A stretch of 27,272 bases of DNA from a virus: IMG/VR virus record IMGVR_UViG_3300012954_002008, positions 1 to 27,272 of that record, one strand, 5' to 3'. Shown here piece by piece: positions 9,723-17,912 of this stretch. A program made the translations under genes and the position numbers. Every line of letters starts with the position of its first letter. Within the stretch, counting starts at the first letter, position 1. The notes beneath the pieces were generated by a model. That model was not told where the DNA came from. It saw nothing but the letters and a program-made list of their open reading frames with translations, and searched no databases.

Positions 9723-11806
9723 TGGCATATCAGATTAATAAAACAAACGGCGACTTACTTGTAAATCTTGTAGACGGACAAGTAAACACACAAACAACTG
9801 ATATTTCATTAATTGGTAGAAATTATTCAGGCTTCGGTGAAAGCATTAACGAAAACTTTGTTAAGATGCTTGAGAACTTTACTAACACACAAGCACCAGC
9901 AACTCCACTAACAGGACAGTTATGGTATGACAGCGGCGAAGCAAGATTAAAATTATATGATGGCGCACAATTTAAAAGTGCAGGTGGTCCAATTGTAAGT
10001 CCTACACAACCACAAATGGTTACAGGCGATCTTTGGATTGACAATCAAAACAATAAATTATATTTTTACGATGGAACAGATTTAGTACTTGTTGGTCCTG
10101 ACTTTTCAACATCAGAAGGAACTTCAGGTTTTACAACTGAAACAGTTTTAGATACAACGCAGTCAAACAGAACACTTGTTAATTTAAACGTTGGTGGACA
10201 AAAAGAAGCAATACTTTCAAATATTAGATTTACACCTAATTCAGCAAATCCTATTACAGGAATTACAGGAGCAGTTGAAAAAGGTATTAATGTAATTGAT
10301 GATGACTTTAAGTTTCACGGAACAGCAACTTCGGCAGATACAATTATTAACGCACAAGGCGTTAAGAAAAACGCATCACAGTTTATGCCTACAGATGCTA
10401 ACGCAACTTCAAATGGTACTATCAGCACAATTAACAACGGTGGTATTACAGTAGGACCAGAAGATAATATTAACATTGGTATTGTTGCAAATCAAACAAT
10501 AATTGCAAACCAAGTTAGAGATAGAAACTTAGATATCCAAGTAAGAAAAGCAAGTGGTGCAACTTCAGCAATTAAAGTTGATACAGCAAATAGTTACTTA
10601 GGTATTTTCAAAGCATCACCTACAGCAACACTTGACGTTGGCGGTAGTGTAAAAATTGACGGCGACTTAACAGTTAGTGGTAACACTTTTAGCACAGACG
10701 TTGATAACTTAAGAATTAAAGATAAAAATATTGAACTTGCTATTACAAGTGATAGTACAGTATTACCAGATGCAGATGTTAATGATGCAGGTATTATTGT
10801 TAAAGCAAATCCAGACGACAAAGAATTTATTTGGAAACTGGCAACAAACGCATTTACATCAAACGTATTTTTTGATTCAACAGCAGGTTATAAGATTAAC
10901 GGCAACACAGTTATATCAGGTACAACATTAGGAACAATTACAAGTGCTCCACAAATGCAAACACTTGGTACACTTACAGCATTAGGTGTTGACAACGTTG
11001 AAGTTGATGGACAGAAAGTTTCATCAAACGTAGGTAACTTACAACTTGAAGCCGCAACAGGCGTAATTGAAATACTTAACACTAATAAGATTTCAGGATT
11101 AGGTGAACCAGTTGCAGGATCAGATGCGGCAACTAAAAATTATGTAGATACTGCTATTGACGGCGAAGGCGTTGCAATGGCACTTGATATCACAGGCATG
11201 GGTTACAATGCAGGTGCAGGAGGCGGAGCGGCCTTTGGTGCTAAACTTGTTACACTGCTTGAGGAGATTGTTCCATCAAGTACAAAGGTAAACGGAACAC
11301 AAGCAAAAATTCATGCAACTGACCAAACATCAGCAAGTGCTACATTGACAGCAAGTGCGTTGAATACAGGGTTAGATGAAACTACAGTAGCAGTTGATAA
11401 AACAGTTACAGTAGCAACAAGAACAGTTGCGTCTATTACTAAAGGTGTATTAACCATCTTAACATTAGATGCAGTTCATGGATATGATGCAGGACGTAAT
11501 GTAACAATTTCGGGTGCATTAGGAGTTACAGCAATTAATGGTACATACGCTATTAATAGGATTGTAAGTTCAACAGAAATAGAAATAAACTTAGATACAA
11601 GCAGTGAAGTTGGTACATATACAGCGGATAGTGCGAGTGTATCGAGGGTAACAGAAACAGGGCAGGAAAACGAGACCGTACTAAAAGATGTACAGTTTAG
11701 TGACGTAACAGGATCGGTTTCACTAACAGTTGACAGATACGTATTAACATGTACTGTAACTGGTGGTGCCTGGGTTTATACCAGCGGAGTAAGTTCGACG
11801 GTATAA
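9722..11806 (+). CDS. Tail fibre paralogue with a distinct C-terminus, 694 aa
   Basis: The N-terminal 130 residues match the flanking fibres: ENFVKMLENF, GQLWYDS near 65, GDLWIDN near 102, LVLVGPDF. The shaft follows, including DGDLTVSGNTFSTD near 320 and ATKNYVDTAI near 470, a linker motif common in phage fibres. The C-terminus differs from its neighbours: an HGYDAGRNVTISGA..INGTYAI..I segment near 587-630 looks like an Ig-like beta domain, and the protein ends in beta strands with VYTSGV. There is no collar domain. The start codon shares one base with the upstream TAA, and GGGGG just upstream serves as ribosome-binding site. It is probably a second receptor-binding or connector fibre. Codons in the last 60 residues (agg, ggg, tcg, gcg) are unlike the shaft. 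Confidence 0.85.
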   Translation: MAYQINKTNGDLLVNLVDGQVNTQTTDISLIGRNYSGFGESINENFVKMLENFTNTQAPATPLTGQLWYDSGEARLKLYDGAQFKSAGGPIVSPTQPQMVTGDLWIDNQNNKLYFYDGTDLVLVGPDFSTSEGTSGFTTETVLDTTQSNRTLVNLNVGGQKEAILSNIRFTPNSANPITGITGAVEKGINVIDDDFKFHGTATSADTIINAQGVKKNASQFMPTDANATSNGTISTINNGGITVGPEDNINIGIVANQTIIANQVRDRNLDIQVRKASGATSAIKVDTANSYLGIFKASPTATLDVGGSVKIDGDLTVSGNTFSTDVDNLRIKDKNIELAITSDSTVLPDADVNDAGIIVKANPDDKEFIWKLATNAFTSNVFFDSTAGYKINGNTVISGTTLGTITSAPQMQTLGTLTALGVDNVEVDGQKVSSNVGNLQLEAATGVIEILNTNKISGLGEPVAGSDAATKNYVDTAIDGEGVAMALDITGMGYNAGAGGGAAFGAKLVTLLEEIVPSSTKVNGTQAKIHATDQTSASATLTASALNTGLDETTVAVDKTVTVATRTVASITKGVLTILTLDAVHGYDAGRNVTISGALGVTAINGTYAINRIVSSTEIEINLDTSSEVGTYTADSASVSRVTETGQENETVLKDVQFSDVTGSVSLTVDRYVLTCTVTGGAWVYTSGVSSTV

Positions 11807-11807
11807 C

Positions 11808-11815
11808 GATAAATA
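11808..11815 (+). promoter_or_regulatory. T4-type late promoter element, GATAAATA (7/8)
   Basis: GATAAATA lies two bases after the preceding stop codon, in the 33-base gap before ATG 11840. T4 spacing would start the transcript near 11821. The leader would carry AAGGGG at 11825-11830, the ribosome-binding site for the third fibre, inside a four-codon ATG-AAG-GGG-TAA minicistron that is probably incidental. Confidence 0.55.
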
Positions 11816-11839
11816 CTAACAATGAAGGGGTAATATACT

Positions 11840-13318
11840 ATGGCATACATTATTAACAAAACCGACGGTAGCCAGATTGCAGTAGTTGAAGACGGTACAG
11901 TCAATCAAACTACTGATCTTAAACTTGTTGGTAAAAATTACGCTGGTTATGGCGAGATTCAGAACGAAAACTTCGTTCATTTGCTTGAGAATTTCTCAAG
12001 TGCGAATGCTCCGTCCAGAGCAATCAGCGGACAACTTTGGTTTGACTCAGGAACGAGCAAATTAAAGTTCTATGACGGAACAAAATTTAGAACAACTGGT
12101 GGAGCAGAAGTAAGTGCAAGTCAACCATCAGGACTAACTGAAGGTGACTTTTGGTGGGATAACGCAAACAATCAGTTGTATGCGAACACTGGTGCAGGCT
12201 TTGTACTAATTGGTCCACAATCACAAGGTGCTACAGTTACATCATTTGTAACTGATTCAGTAACAGACATTGCAAATGTACAAAGAACAGTAATCAAAGG
12301 TACTATCAATGATGAAGTAGTAGTGGTATTAAGTGCCGCTGACTTTACAATCGACGGAACTGTCCCTAACAATGCCATAACAGGGTTCGACGTTATTCAT
12401 CAGGGTATGACTTTAAAGAATACTACTAATGCACAACAAGGTGTTACTTCAACAGGACATAGATTCTGGGGTACAGCAACAAACGCAGATAAATTAGGCG
12501 GACGTTCAGCAAGTGAATATGTTGTATCAATTCCAGGACAAGAAAGTTCATTTAACGAAGTTGTAAGATTTGCAGATGCAGGATTTACAGTTGGTGATTC
12601 AAATGACTTATCAGTTAAAATTGAAAACGGAAACCAAGCAGTTATTAGTAACGATGTTGGTACTGTAATTAGATTTAAAGTTGATAATGCATCAGCACAA
12701 TCAACAGAGCCAGTACAAATTAAAGCAGAGGGTATTTTCCCAGGTGCTAACAATACATTTGGAATTGGTTCAAGTGCTTTAAGATTCTCAGACATGTGGG
12801 CAACTACATTTAATGGTACGGCAACTTCTGCTAACGCAATGGTTGTTGGATCAAACAACAGAACAGCAAGTACTTCAGCAACTAACGACACAGTAGCAGT
12901 TAGAGATTCAAGCGGTGACTTGTTTGCTAACAACTTCCAAGGTGTTGCAAGTTCGGCAAAATACGCTGACTTGGCAGAGAAATATACTACAGACGATCAG
13001 TATCCAGTAGGAACTATTATGACAATTGGTACAGATGAAGGTAGTGAAGCAACTTGGTGCCCAATGACAGGGATGCCAATTGGTGTTATTAGTACTAAAC
13101 CAGCATACTTAATGAATGCAGACGCAGAAGGACAAGCGATTGCACTTAAAGGTAGAGTACCAGTAAGAGTTATGGGACCTGTAAACAAAGGTGACAAACT
13201 ATACGTAGGTGCTAACGGTACTGCACAAAAAGCAGACGAAGGCGACTTGGTTGGTATTGCTTTAGAATCAAATGATAGACACGAAGAAAAATTAGTTGAA
13301 GCGTTCTTGAAAGTATAA
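11840..13318 (+). CDS. Tail fibre paralogue, 492 aa, with conserved C-terminal domain
   Basis: This is the shortest of three fibre paralogues. The common module is clear: MAYIINKTDG, YAGYGEIQNENFVHLLENF, GQLWFDSG near 64, GDFWWDN near 102, FVLIGPQ. A short shaft follows, with GIGSSALRFSDMWA and FNGTATSANA motifs. About residues 374-492 form a compact domain: KYADLAEKYTTDDQYPVGTI, then GVISTKPAYLMN, GRVPVRVMGPVNKGDKLY, and LVEAFLKV at the end. I recall this type of C-terminus in tail-fibre-like proteins of cyanophages, but its function is not known to me. The protein is likely virion-exposed and involved in adsorption. The start is fixed by AAGGGG upstream and by alignment of the N-terminus with the other fibres. 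Confidence 0.85.
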   Translation: MAYIINKTDGSQIAVVEDGTVNQTTDLKLVGKNYAGYGEIQNENFVHLLENFSSANAPSRAISGQLWFDSGTSKLKFYDGTKFRTTGGAEVSASQPSGLTEGDFWWDNANNQLYANTGAGFVLIGPQSQGATVTSFVTDSVTDIANVQRTVIKGTINDEVVVVLSAADFTIDGTVPNNAITGFDVIHQGMTLKNTTNAQQGVTSTGHRFWGTATNADKLGGRSASEYVVSIPGQESSFNEVVRFADAGFTVGDSNDLSVKIENGNQAVISNDVGTVIRFKVDNASAQSTEPVQIKAEGIFPGANNTFGIGSSALRFSDMWATTFNGTATSANAMVVGSNNRTASTSATNDTVAVRDSSGDLFANNFQGVASSAKYADLAEKYTTDDQYPVGTIMTIGTDEGSEATWCPMTGMPIGVISTKPAYLMNADAEGQAIALKGRVPVRVMGPVNKGDKLYVGANGTAQKADEGDLVGIALESNDRHEEKLVEAFLKV

Positions 13319-13331
13319 GAGGAAGTAACAA

Positions 13332-14252
13332 ATGGCAATAATTACAGCGGCAAGATATAACTCGTTACAAGCAACAGTTGAAAACGTAATGGGTAATGGT
13401 GCAGGTCAGTTCGGTTATGGACAGACTTTAGCGTCATCACAGGTTGCGGCAGACACTGTAATTGATTCAGGACACATGTCCACACTTTACACAGATTTAA
13501 TTAATGCAAGAGTACACCAAGTAGGTAGTGTTCCTAATTCAGTTGCAACGGTAAGTGCAGGTGATGTTATTGAGGAAGATGCTACAGACACAGGTACTGC
13601 AAGAGGTATTTTACAATACGAAGATTTAGCAAGTACGGTTGAAACTGACAAAGCATTAATTTATACTGCTGATACTTCACAAAGTACAATCACTGCAAAC
13701 AAAACAAACAGTTCATCTACTAATGCATGGGCAGGAGTACGTGACCATGTTGTTACAGTAACGTTTGCAACAGCAGATGCACGTAGACACTTTTTTAATG
13801 CAGGCGGTGAAATTAGATTTACTGCTGACTTAGATCCAGCGGCTTCAAATGGTAAGAACAACGATTGGAACTCATTGTTAGCAAACATGGGAACAGTTAC
13901 ATTTAAATCAAATAACTGTCCATCATTAGGTTCAAGTCCAGGAACAAGTTTCAATATTGGTAACTTTGACATGACTGCTACAGACCAACTTGTATTCCAA
14001 AAAGATGGTACAGGTGTATATGCAGAAAACGATTACAATATTAAAGCAAAAGAACTTAATTCAACTACAATACAGTTTACTATTCAATTTAGAGATGATG
14101 ACGTAGGTGATGACACAAACAACGATGGTGCATTCAACCCACAAGATGAATCAGTAACAGGTACATTACAAAGTGTGGTTGGCGAAAGACTACCTACAGG
14201 GTCAAGAGTTTCTTTAACTTCCCCAACATTTAATACCACAAATACTCTTTAA
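13332..14252 (+). CDS. Probable virion structural protein, 306 aa
   Basis: AGAGGAAG lies just before the ATG, 13 bases after the third fibre. The first 70 residues have the pattern MAIITAARYNSLQ..V..VMG, YGYGQ, HMSTLYTDLINARVHQVG. I associate this with a conserved structural protein of marine T4-like phages. The rest is a beta sandwich-like region with VRDHVVTVTFATADARRHFFNAGGEIRF near 138-165, a Trp-containing NNDWNSLL, and a C-terminal acidic stretch with alternating Asp and Asn (DDDVGDDTNNDG near 263-274) that could bind calcium. There is no signal peptide or membrane helix. Location suggests a fibre- or baseplate-linked component; I cannot assign a T4 name. Confidence 0.75.
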   Translation: MAIITAARYNSLQATVENVMGNGAGQFGYGQTLASSQVAADTVIDSGHMSTLYTDLINARVHQVGSVPNSVATVSAGDVIEEDATDTGTARGILQYEDLASTVETDKALIYTADTSQSTITANKTNSSSTNAWAGVRDHVVTVTFATADARRHFFNAGGEIRFTADLDPAASNGKNNDWNSLLANMGTVTFKSNNCPSLGSSPGTSFNIGNFDMTATDQLVFQKDGTGVYAENDYNIKAKELNSTTIQFTIQFRDDDVGDDTNNDGAFNPQDESVTGTLQSVVGERLPTGSRVSLTSPTFNTTNTL

Positions 14253-14265
14253 TACCTTAGTACGT

Positions 14266-14273
14266 AGTAAATA
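14266..14273 (+). promoter_or_regulatory. Possible late promoter element, AGTAAATA (6/8)
   Basis: AGTAAATA matches TATAAATA at six of eight bases and ends exactly five bases before ATG 14279. No Shine-Dalgarno sequence is visible between them. With T4 spacing the first transcribed base would be the A of the start codon. The same geometry occurs at the perfect element at 22303-22310 on the other strand. The match is weak by itself. Confidence 0.3.
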
Positions 14274-14278
14274 TTACT

Positions 14279-14623
14279 ATGGACGAGAAACTATCAAAAG
14301 CCTTAGAATTTGGAAACTATTCTGCAACTCTTAATAACCAAAGAAGAATGTTGAAAGAAAAGTTTGCTACAGAGTCAATGTATTTCTTTGCAGGTGGACA
14401 ATTTACAATTAATAAAGAGTTGATTAACTATGTTTACACATTACAATCAACAGAGCAAGATTCATTTGTATTAATTGATGATACAGATACTCCGATCTTA
14501 ATTGAAGACATATCAGACTTTTACAATAATATTACAGACAAATATTATGTTGCACTAAACAACTATCACAAAGATTACAGCAAACTTGAAAAGAGTAGAT
14601 CTGTAGACGGATTGGTGGAATGA
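14279..14623 (+). CDS. Conserved marine-phage protein of unknown function, 114 aa
   Basis: A small, acidic, largely helical protein with no membrane segment. The visible pattern is KALEFGNYSATLNNQRRML, then FAGGQFTI..ELINYVYTL, then FVLIDDTDTPILIED, and a helical tail with YYVALNNYHKDYSKL. I recall similar small proteins next to tail genes in marine T4-like phages, always hypothetical, and do not assign a role. The start at 14279 is preferred because the N-terminal pattern begins there, although no ribosome-binding site is present. The stop overlaps the next start (ATGA), so translation of the glycosyltransferase downstream is probably coupled to it. Confidence 0.65.
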   Translation: MDEKLSKALEFGNYSATLNNQRRMLKEKFATESMYFFAGGQFTINKELINYVYTLQSTEQDSFVLIDDTDTPILIEDISDFYNNITDKYYVALNNYHKDYSKLEKSRSVDGLVE

Positions 14624-15441
14624 GCAGTGGAGTATTACTATTTGCATTTAATAATGAGCAAGTGGATTATGTATCACAGGCTCAGTACCTTGCAAAAAGA
14701 ATACGCAAATATTTAGACTTACCAACTACACTTGTAACAGATGACGTAGAACGTGTTGTAAAATTTTACAACGGAAAAGAAGTGTTTGACGAAATTCTTT
14801 CTTCGTCTATAGAACAAAAAAATCACAAAACATATCACGACGGAAGTTTATCTAAAAAAGTATTAGAGTTTAAGAACTTTAATAGAAGTGATAGTTACGA
14901 TATAAGTCCTTATGATAGAACTCTTGTGTTAGATACAGACTACATTATAAGTAACGACTTACTTGCACAAGCAATGAAGTTACCACATGAACTAATGATG
15001 TATAAAGACAGTATGGATATTAGTGGTTGGCGTGATACAAGTGAGTTTAAATTAATTAGTGAAACATCAATAGACTTTTGGTGGGCAACTTGTATTATAT
15101 TTGATAAGTCAGAACGTAATAATGCTTTCTTTGATCTTGTAAAACACATAAAGAAAAATTACGAACACTATCGTAATCTATATCAAGTTACAACAACAGT
15201 ATTTAGAAATGATATTGCATTTAGTATTGCAAATAACATCATGGGTTATACAAAAGAACTGCCGGGCAAAATGGTTTACAGCACAGGCAAAGATATATTA
15301 CAAAAAATTAAAGACGATGAATTAACTCTGCTTGTTGAAAAACAAGATCGTGTAGGAGAATATACACTAATAAAATCAAAAGGTATAAATTTGCATGTAA
15401 TGAATAAGTTTAGTTTAGGAAGGGAGATTACAAATGCCTAA
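14620..15441 (+). CDS. GT-A fold glycosyltransferase-like protein, 273 aa
   Basis: The N-terminus has the layout of a nucleotide-sugar glycosyltransferase: strand VLLFAFN, helix with YVSQAQYLAKRIRK, then LPTTLVTDD. The metal-binding DxD motif is Asp105-Thr106-Asp107 in LVLDTDYI, after FDEIL and the segment SPYDR. Further on, SIDFWWATCIIFDKS (about 150-164) and VTTTVFRNDIAFSIA (about 190-204) form the acceptor side. The protein is cytoplasmic and probably transfers a sugar to a fibre protein or a lipid- or glycan-bound acceptor; donor and acceptor cannot be read from sequence. It overlaps the upstream gene by four bases and the next gene, a paralogue with the same architecture, by eight. Confidence is good for the fold, low for substrate. 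Confidence 0.75.
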   Translation: MSSGVLLFAFNNEQVDYVSQAQYLAKRIRKYLDLPTTLVTDDVERVVKFYNGKEVFDEILSSSIEQKNHKTYHDGSLSKKVLEFKNFNRSDSYDISPYDRTLVLDTDYIISNDLLAQAMKLPHELMMYKDSMDISGWRDTSEFKLISETSIDFWWATCIIFDKSERNNAFFDLVKHIKKNYEHYRNLYQVTTTVFRNDIAFSIANNIMGYTKELPGKMVYSTGKDILQKIKDDELTLLVEKQDRVGEYTLIKSKGINLHVMNKFSLGREITNA

Positions 15442-16249
15442 TTTTACTTTCCTTGCACAGAACAGTGAATACAATTACATACGTCAAGCAGAATTATTAG
15501 CATTAAGCATTAGGAAAACTAATCCAGATAGTAAAATTTGTTTAATTACCAACGATGATGTAGAACAAAAAGAATTGTTTGATGACATTGTACCTATACC
15601 ATGGGAAGATAAAGCAGAAGAACACAAGTGGAAAGTACAAAACCGTTGGAAGATTTATCATGCTTGTCCATATGATGAAACTTTTGTATTAGACACAGAC
15701 ATGATTGTATGTCATGACCTAACACACTGGTGGAGCCTAATGCAAAATTACGAAGTTTTTTACACAACAAACGTTACAGATTATAAACAAAGTAAACTTA
15801 ATGTAACATATTATAGAAAAATGTTTGAAGCAAACAACTTACCAGACATTTATGTTGCACTACACTATTTTAAGAAGTCTGACTTCGCAAAAAAGTTTTA
15901 TGAAGCGTTAGAATACACAATGAAAAATTGGGAAGAGTGTTATACAAAGTATGCACCAAAGAAAATGCAAAAGATTGCCAGTGTAGATGTATGTACAAGT
16001 ATTGCAATTAAGATGTTAGGTGTAGAAAACAAAGTTACAAACAAGACTTTAGCATTTCCTACGTTCGTTCATATGAAGCCTTATGCACAAACTTGGAATA
16101 CACAAACAAAGAAGTGGCAAGATCGTGTAGGTTGTTTTGTTAATGACGATGCACAGTTAAGAGTAGGCGGGCATTTACAAGACACGGTGTTTCATTATAC
16201 TGAAAAAGATTTTACGGATAGATTTTATGACAGATATGCACAAAGATGA
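15434..16249 (+). CDS. GT-A fold glycosyltransferase, paralogue of preceding gene, 271 aa
   Basis: The architecture matches the gene before it: FTFLAQNSEYNYIRQAELLALSIRK, CLITNDD, then the metal-binding Asp87-Thr88-Asp89 in FVLDTDMIV. Residues 60-80 (EDKAEEHKWKVQNRWKIYHA) and the later FHY..D end are likely donor and acceptor contacts. GGAAGGGAG upstream is a strong ribosome-binding site even though the gene starts inside its neighbour. Two adjacent paralogues suggest transfer of two successive sugars or two acceptor sites. This is the better of the two matches to a glycosyltransferase. No membrane helix or signal peptide is seen, so it acts in the host cytoplasm. Confidence 0.8.
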   Translation: MPNFTFLAQNSEYNYIRQAELLALSIRKTNPDSKICLITNDDVEQKELFDDIVPIPWEDKAEEHKWKVQNRWKIYHACPYDETFVLDTDMIVCHDLTHWWSLMQNYEVFYTTNVTDYKQSKLNVTYYRKMFEANNLPDIYVALHYFKKSDFAKKFYEALEYTMKNWEECYTKYAPKKMQKIASVDVCTSIAIKMLGVENKVTNKTLAFPTFVHMKPYAQTWNTQTKKWQDRVGCFVNDDAQLRVGGHLQDTVFHYTEKDFTDRFYDRYAQR

Positions 16250-16790
16250 AGTACAAACATATATAGAGTTTGATCCTAAGACTGGAAACATTCAAACTAT
16301 TACTTCCTATCCTCAGAACCAACACATAGAAGTTAATCCTGATGATGTAAAAGGATTATTAGATGGATCAGAAAACTTCTTACACTACAAAGTACAGTTC
16401 AATCCAACTTCAACTATGTATGAACTTGTCAATGTGTATGATGAAGAACGTTTCGAATACAATGTACACAACAGCATATACAAAGTACCTACAGATATTG
16501 AAGCAGACATTAATATTATAAAAAATTACAAAACAAAAACATGGCAACTACAGTTTGGCAAACTATTTTCCAAAACATTAGAAAAGAATAGTGTAACATT
16601 ACAAACTGTTAAAAATTTTAGCGTAGTTGCCAAGAACGATCCTTATAAACTACATAGAACATTACGATTTAATTTAGCAGATACAAATTTAGACTTGCAA
16701 TTTGATCAAGATGATGCTATAATAACACAATACGACTTATATACTAACAAGTTGTTCAACAGTTACAGCACAGGAGTCATTAATGATTAA
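16227..16790 (+). CDS. Unknown protein, 187 aa, within glycosyltransferase cluster
   Basis: I do not recognise a named family. The N-terminus YIEFDPKTGNIQTITSYP looks like paired beta strands, followed by EVNPDDVKGLLDGSENFLHYKVQFNP and a beta-rich half with KTKTWQLQFGKL and FSVVAKNDPYKLHRTLRFNL. It has no cysteine cluster, membrane helix or obvious catalytic motif. The start may be 16227 or the ATG at 16236; both lie inside the preceding gene (overlap 22 or 13 bases). It ends eight bases inside the next glycosyltransferase. It could be a scaffold, an acceptor protein or a small virion protein. Codon use matches its neighbours. Confidence 0.6.
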   Translation: MTDMHKDEVQTYIEFDPKTGNIQTITSYPQNQHIEVNPDDVKGLLDGSENFLHYKVQFNPTSTMYELVNVYDEERFEYNVHNSIYKVPTDIEADINIIKNYKTKTWQLQFGKLFSKTLEKNSVTLQTVKNFSVVAKNDPYKLHRTLRFNLADTNLDLQFDQDDAIITQYDLYTNKLFNSYSTGVIND

Positions 16791-17670
16791 GATTGCAGAA
16801 CAAGATATCATTTTTTTAAGTTACGATGAGCCTAATGCTGAAGAAAACTGGGCAGACTTAAAAAGAAAAGTGCCGTGGGCAAAACGTGTACATGGTGTAG
16901 AAGGTTCAGATGCCGCACACAAGGCATGTGCAGACTTATCTGAAACTAAACACTTCGTTACAGTTGACGGAGACACTATTGTTGATCCTAAATTTATAGA
17001 AGTAGTATTAGACTTAGACAAGTTAGGCGTAGATGATGACTATCAGTTTAGTTGGTGTGGTAAGATTGACGTCAACGGACTAATGTACGGTAACGGTAGT
17101 TTAAAAATGTGGACTAAAGAGTTTGTTAAGAATATGAAAACTCATGAAAACACAGACGGTTCTGATGATACACAAATAGAATTCTGTTACTTTGACAACT
17201 ATTATCAACTAAACGAAAATTATAGTAAAAGTATTATTACTGCTACTCCACACCAAGCATGGCGAGCAGGATTTAGAGAAGGTGTTAAGATGTCATTGGA
17301 TAGAGGAACACCTATTAATGACTTGAAAGAGTTATGGTGGCAGAATTATCATAGATTATTAGTCTGGATGATGGTAGGTGCAGATGTTGAAAACGGTTTA
17401 TATAGCATTCTTGGTGCAAGGCAAGGTTGTTATAAAACAATGTGTACAGAATGGGATCATACGCAAACAAGAGATTTTTTATACTTAAATAAACTGTGGG
17501 AAGAAAGCGATTTTCACAGTGGTAATGTTGTGGACCGTATTACAGATATAGGAACTTTAATTAGAAATGAATTAGATGTTCCTCTTGCAGTACATCCATA
17601 TGATAATGAACAAAGTGAATTTTTTAAAACTGTTTACAAAAATAGTGATAGGGTGATTAGACGAAAATGA
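16783..17670 (+). CDS. Glycosyltransferase-like protein, SYxEPNAxENW type, 295 aa
   Basis: The signature begins at residue 9 (IIFLSYDEPNAEENW) and is followed by KVPWAKRVHGVEG, HKACADLS and a DxD-like motif at Asp62-Gly63-Asp64 (FVTVDGDTIVDP). This matches a GT-A nucleotide-diphospho-sugar fold. Other likely functional stretches are GNGSLKMWTKEF near 104, HQAWRAGFREGVKM near 153-168, and WMMVGADVENG near 195. The gene at 24379 shares the signature, the W-x2-F-RE-kinase-like spacing (WRGAFRE there) and the VGAD motif, so the two are paralogues. I recall this family from marine phages, annotated as putative glycosyltransferase without proven substrate. AGGAG upstream supports the start. It overlaps the downstream membrane-protein gene by four bases. 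Confidence 0.75.
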   Translation: MIKIAEQDIIFLSYDEPNAEENWADLKRKVPWAKRVHGVEGSDAAHKACADLSETKHFVTVDGDTIVDPKFIEVVLDLDKLGVDDDYQFSWCGKIDVNGLMYGNGSLKMWTKEFVKNMKTHENTDGSDDTQIEFCYFDNYYQLNENYSKSIITATPHQAWRAGFREGVKMSLDRGTPINDLKELWWQNYHRLLVWMMVGADVENGLYSILGARQGCYKTMCTEWDHTQTRDFLYLNKLWEESDFHSGNVVDRITDIGTLIRNELDVPLAVHPYDNEQSEFFKTVYKNSDRVIRRK

Positions 17671-17912
17671 AAATTAGGTACTATCGAAATATTAAGGGGT
17701 GGCGTTGGTTAGGATTTTTTCTTGCCATGGCATCTGCTTATATTTTAAGTAGTGGTAATCCTGACTACCAGGTTATGGGTTGGAGTGTTGCATGTTTCAG
17801 TTGTGGCATTTGGATTTACATGGGTTGGAAAGACGGAGATACACCACGTGCATTGATGGAACTGTTTTATTTGGTACTTGCTATACGTGGAATTATTAAC
17901 TGGATTCAATGA
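17667..17912 (+). CDS. Small three-helix membrane protein, 81 aa
   Basis: After a basic N-terminus (MKIRYYRNIKGWRW) I see three hydrophobic segments at about residues 13-29, 36-52 and 62-79, separated by an NPDY turn and a GWKDGDTP loop. The positive-inside rule puts the N-terminus in the cytoplasm. I recall near-identical small proteins in marine T4-like phages, always of unknown function; the size and topology loosely resemble half-size transporters of the PnuC/SWEET kind, but no substrate motif is present. It overlaps the glycosyltransferase gene upstream and the radical SAM gene downstream by four bases each, so it is translated with them and may be a membrane partner of one. Confidence 0.7.
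   Translation: MKIRYYRNIKGWRWLGFFLAMASAYILSSGNPDYQVMGWSVACFSCGIWIYMGWKDGDTPRALMELFYLVLAIRGIINWIQ

Noticed and set aside
12400-12933. Open minus-strand frame of 177 codons opposite the third fibre
   Set aside because: Same antisense artefact of biased codons in a fibre gene; no recognisable domain.
15384-15391. TATAAATT about 43 bases before the second glycosyltransferase
   Set aside because: One mismatch to the late consensus and inside the upstream coding region; too weak to call, though not excluded.
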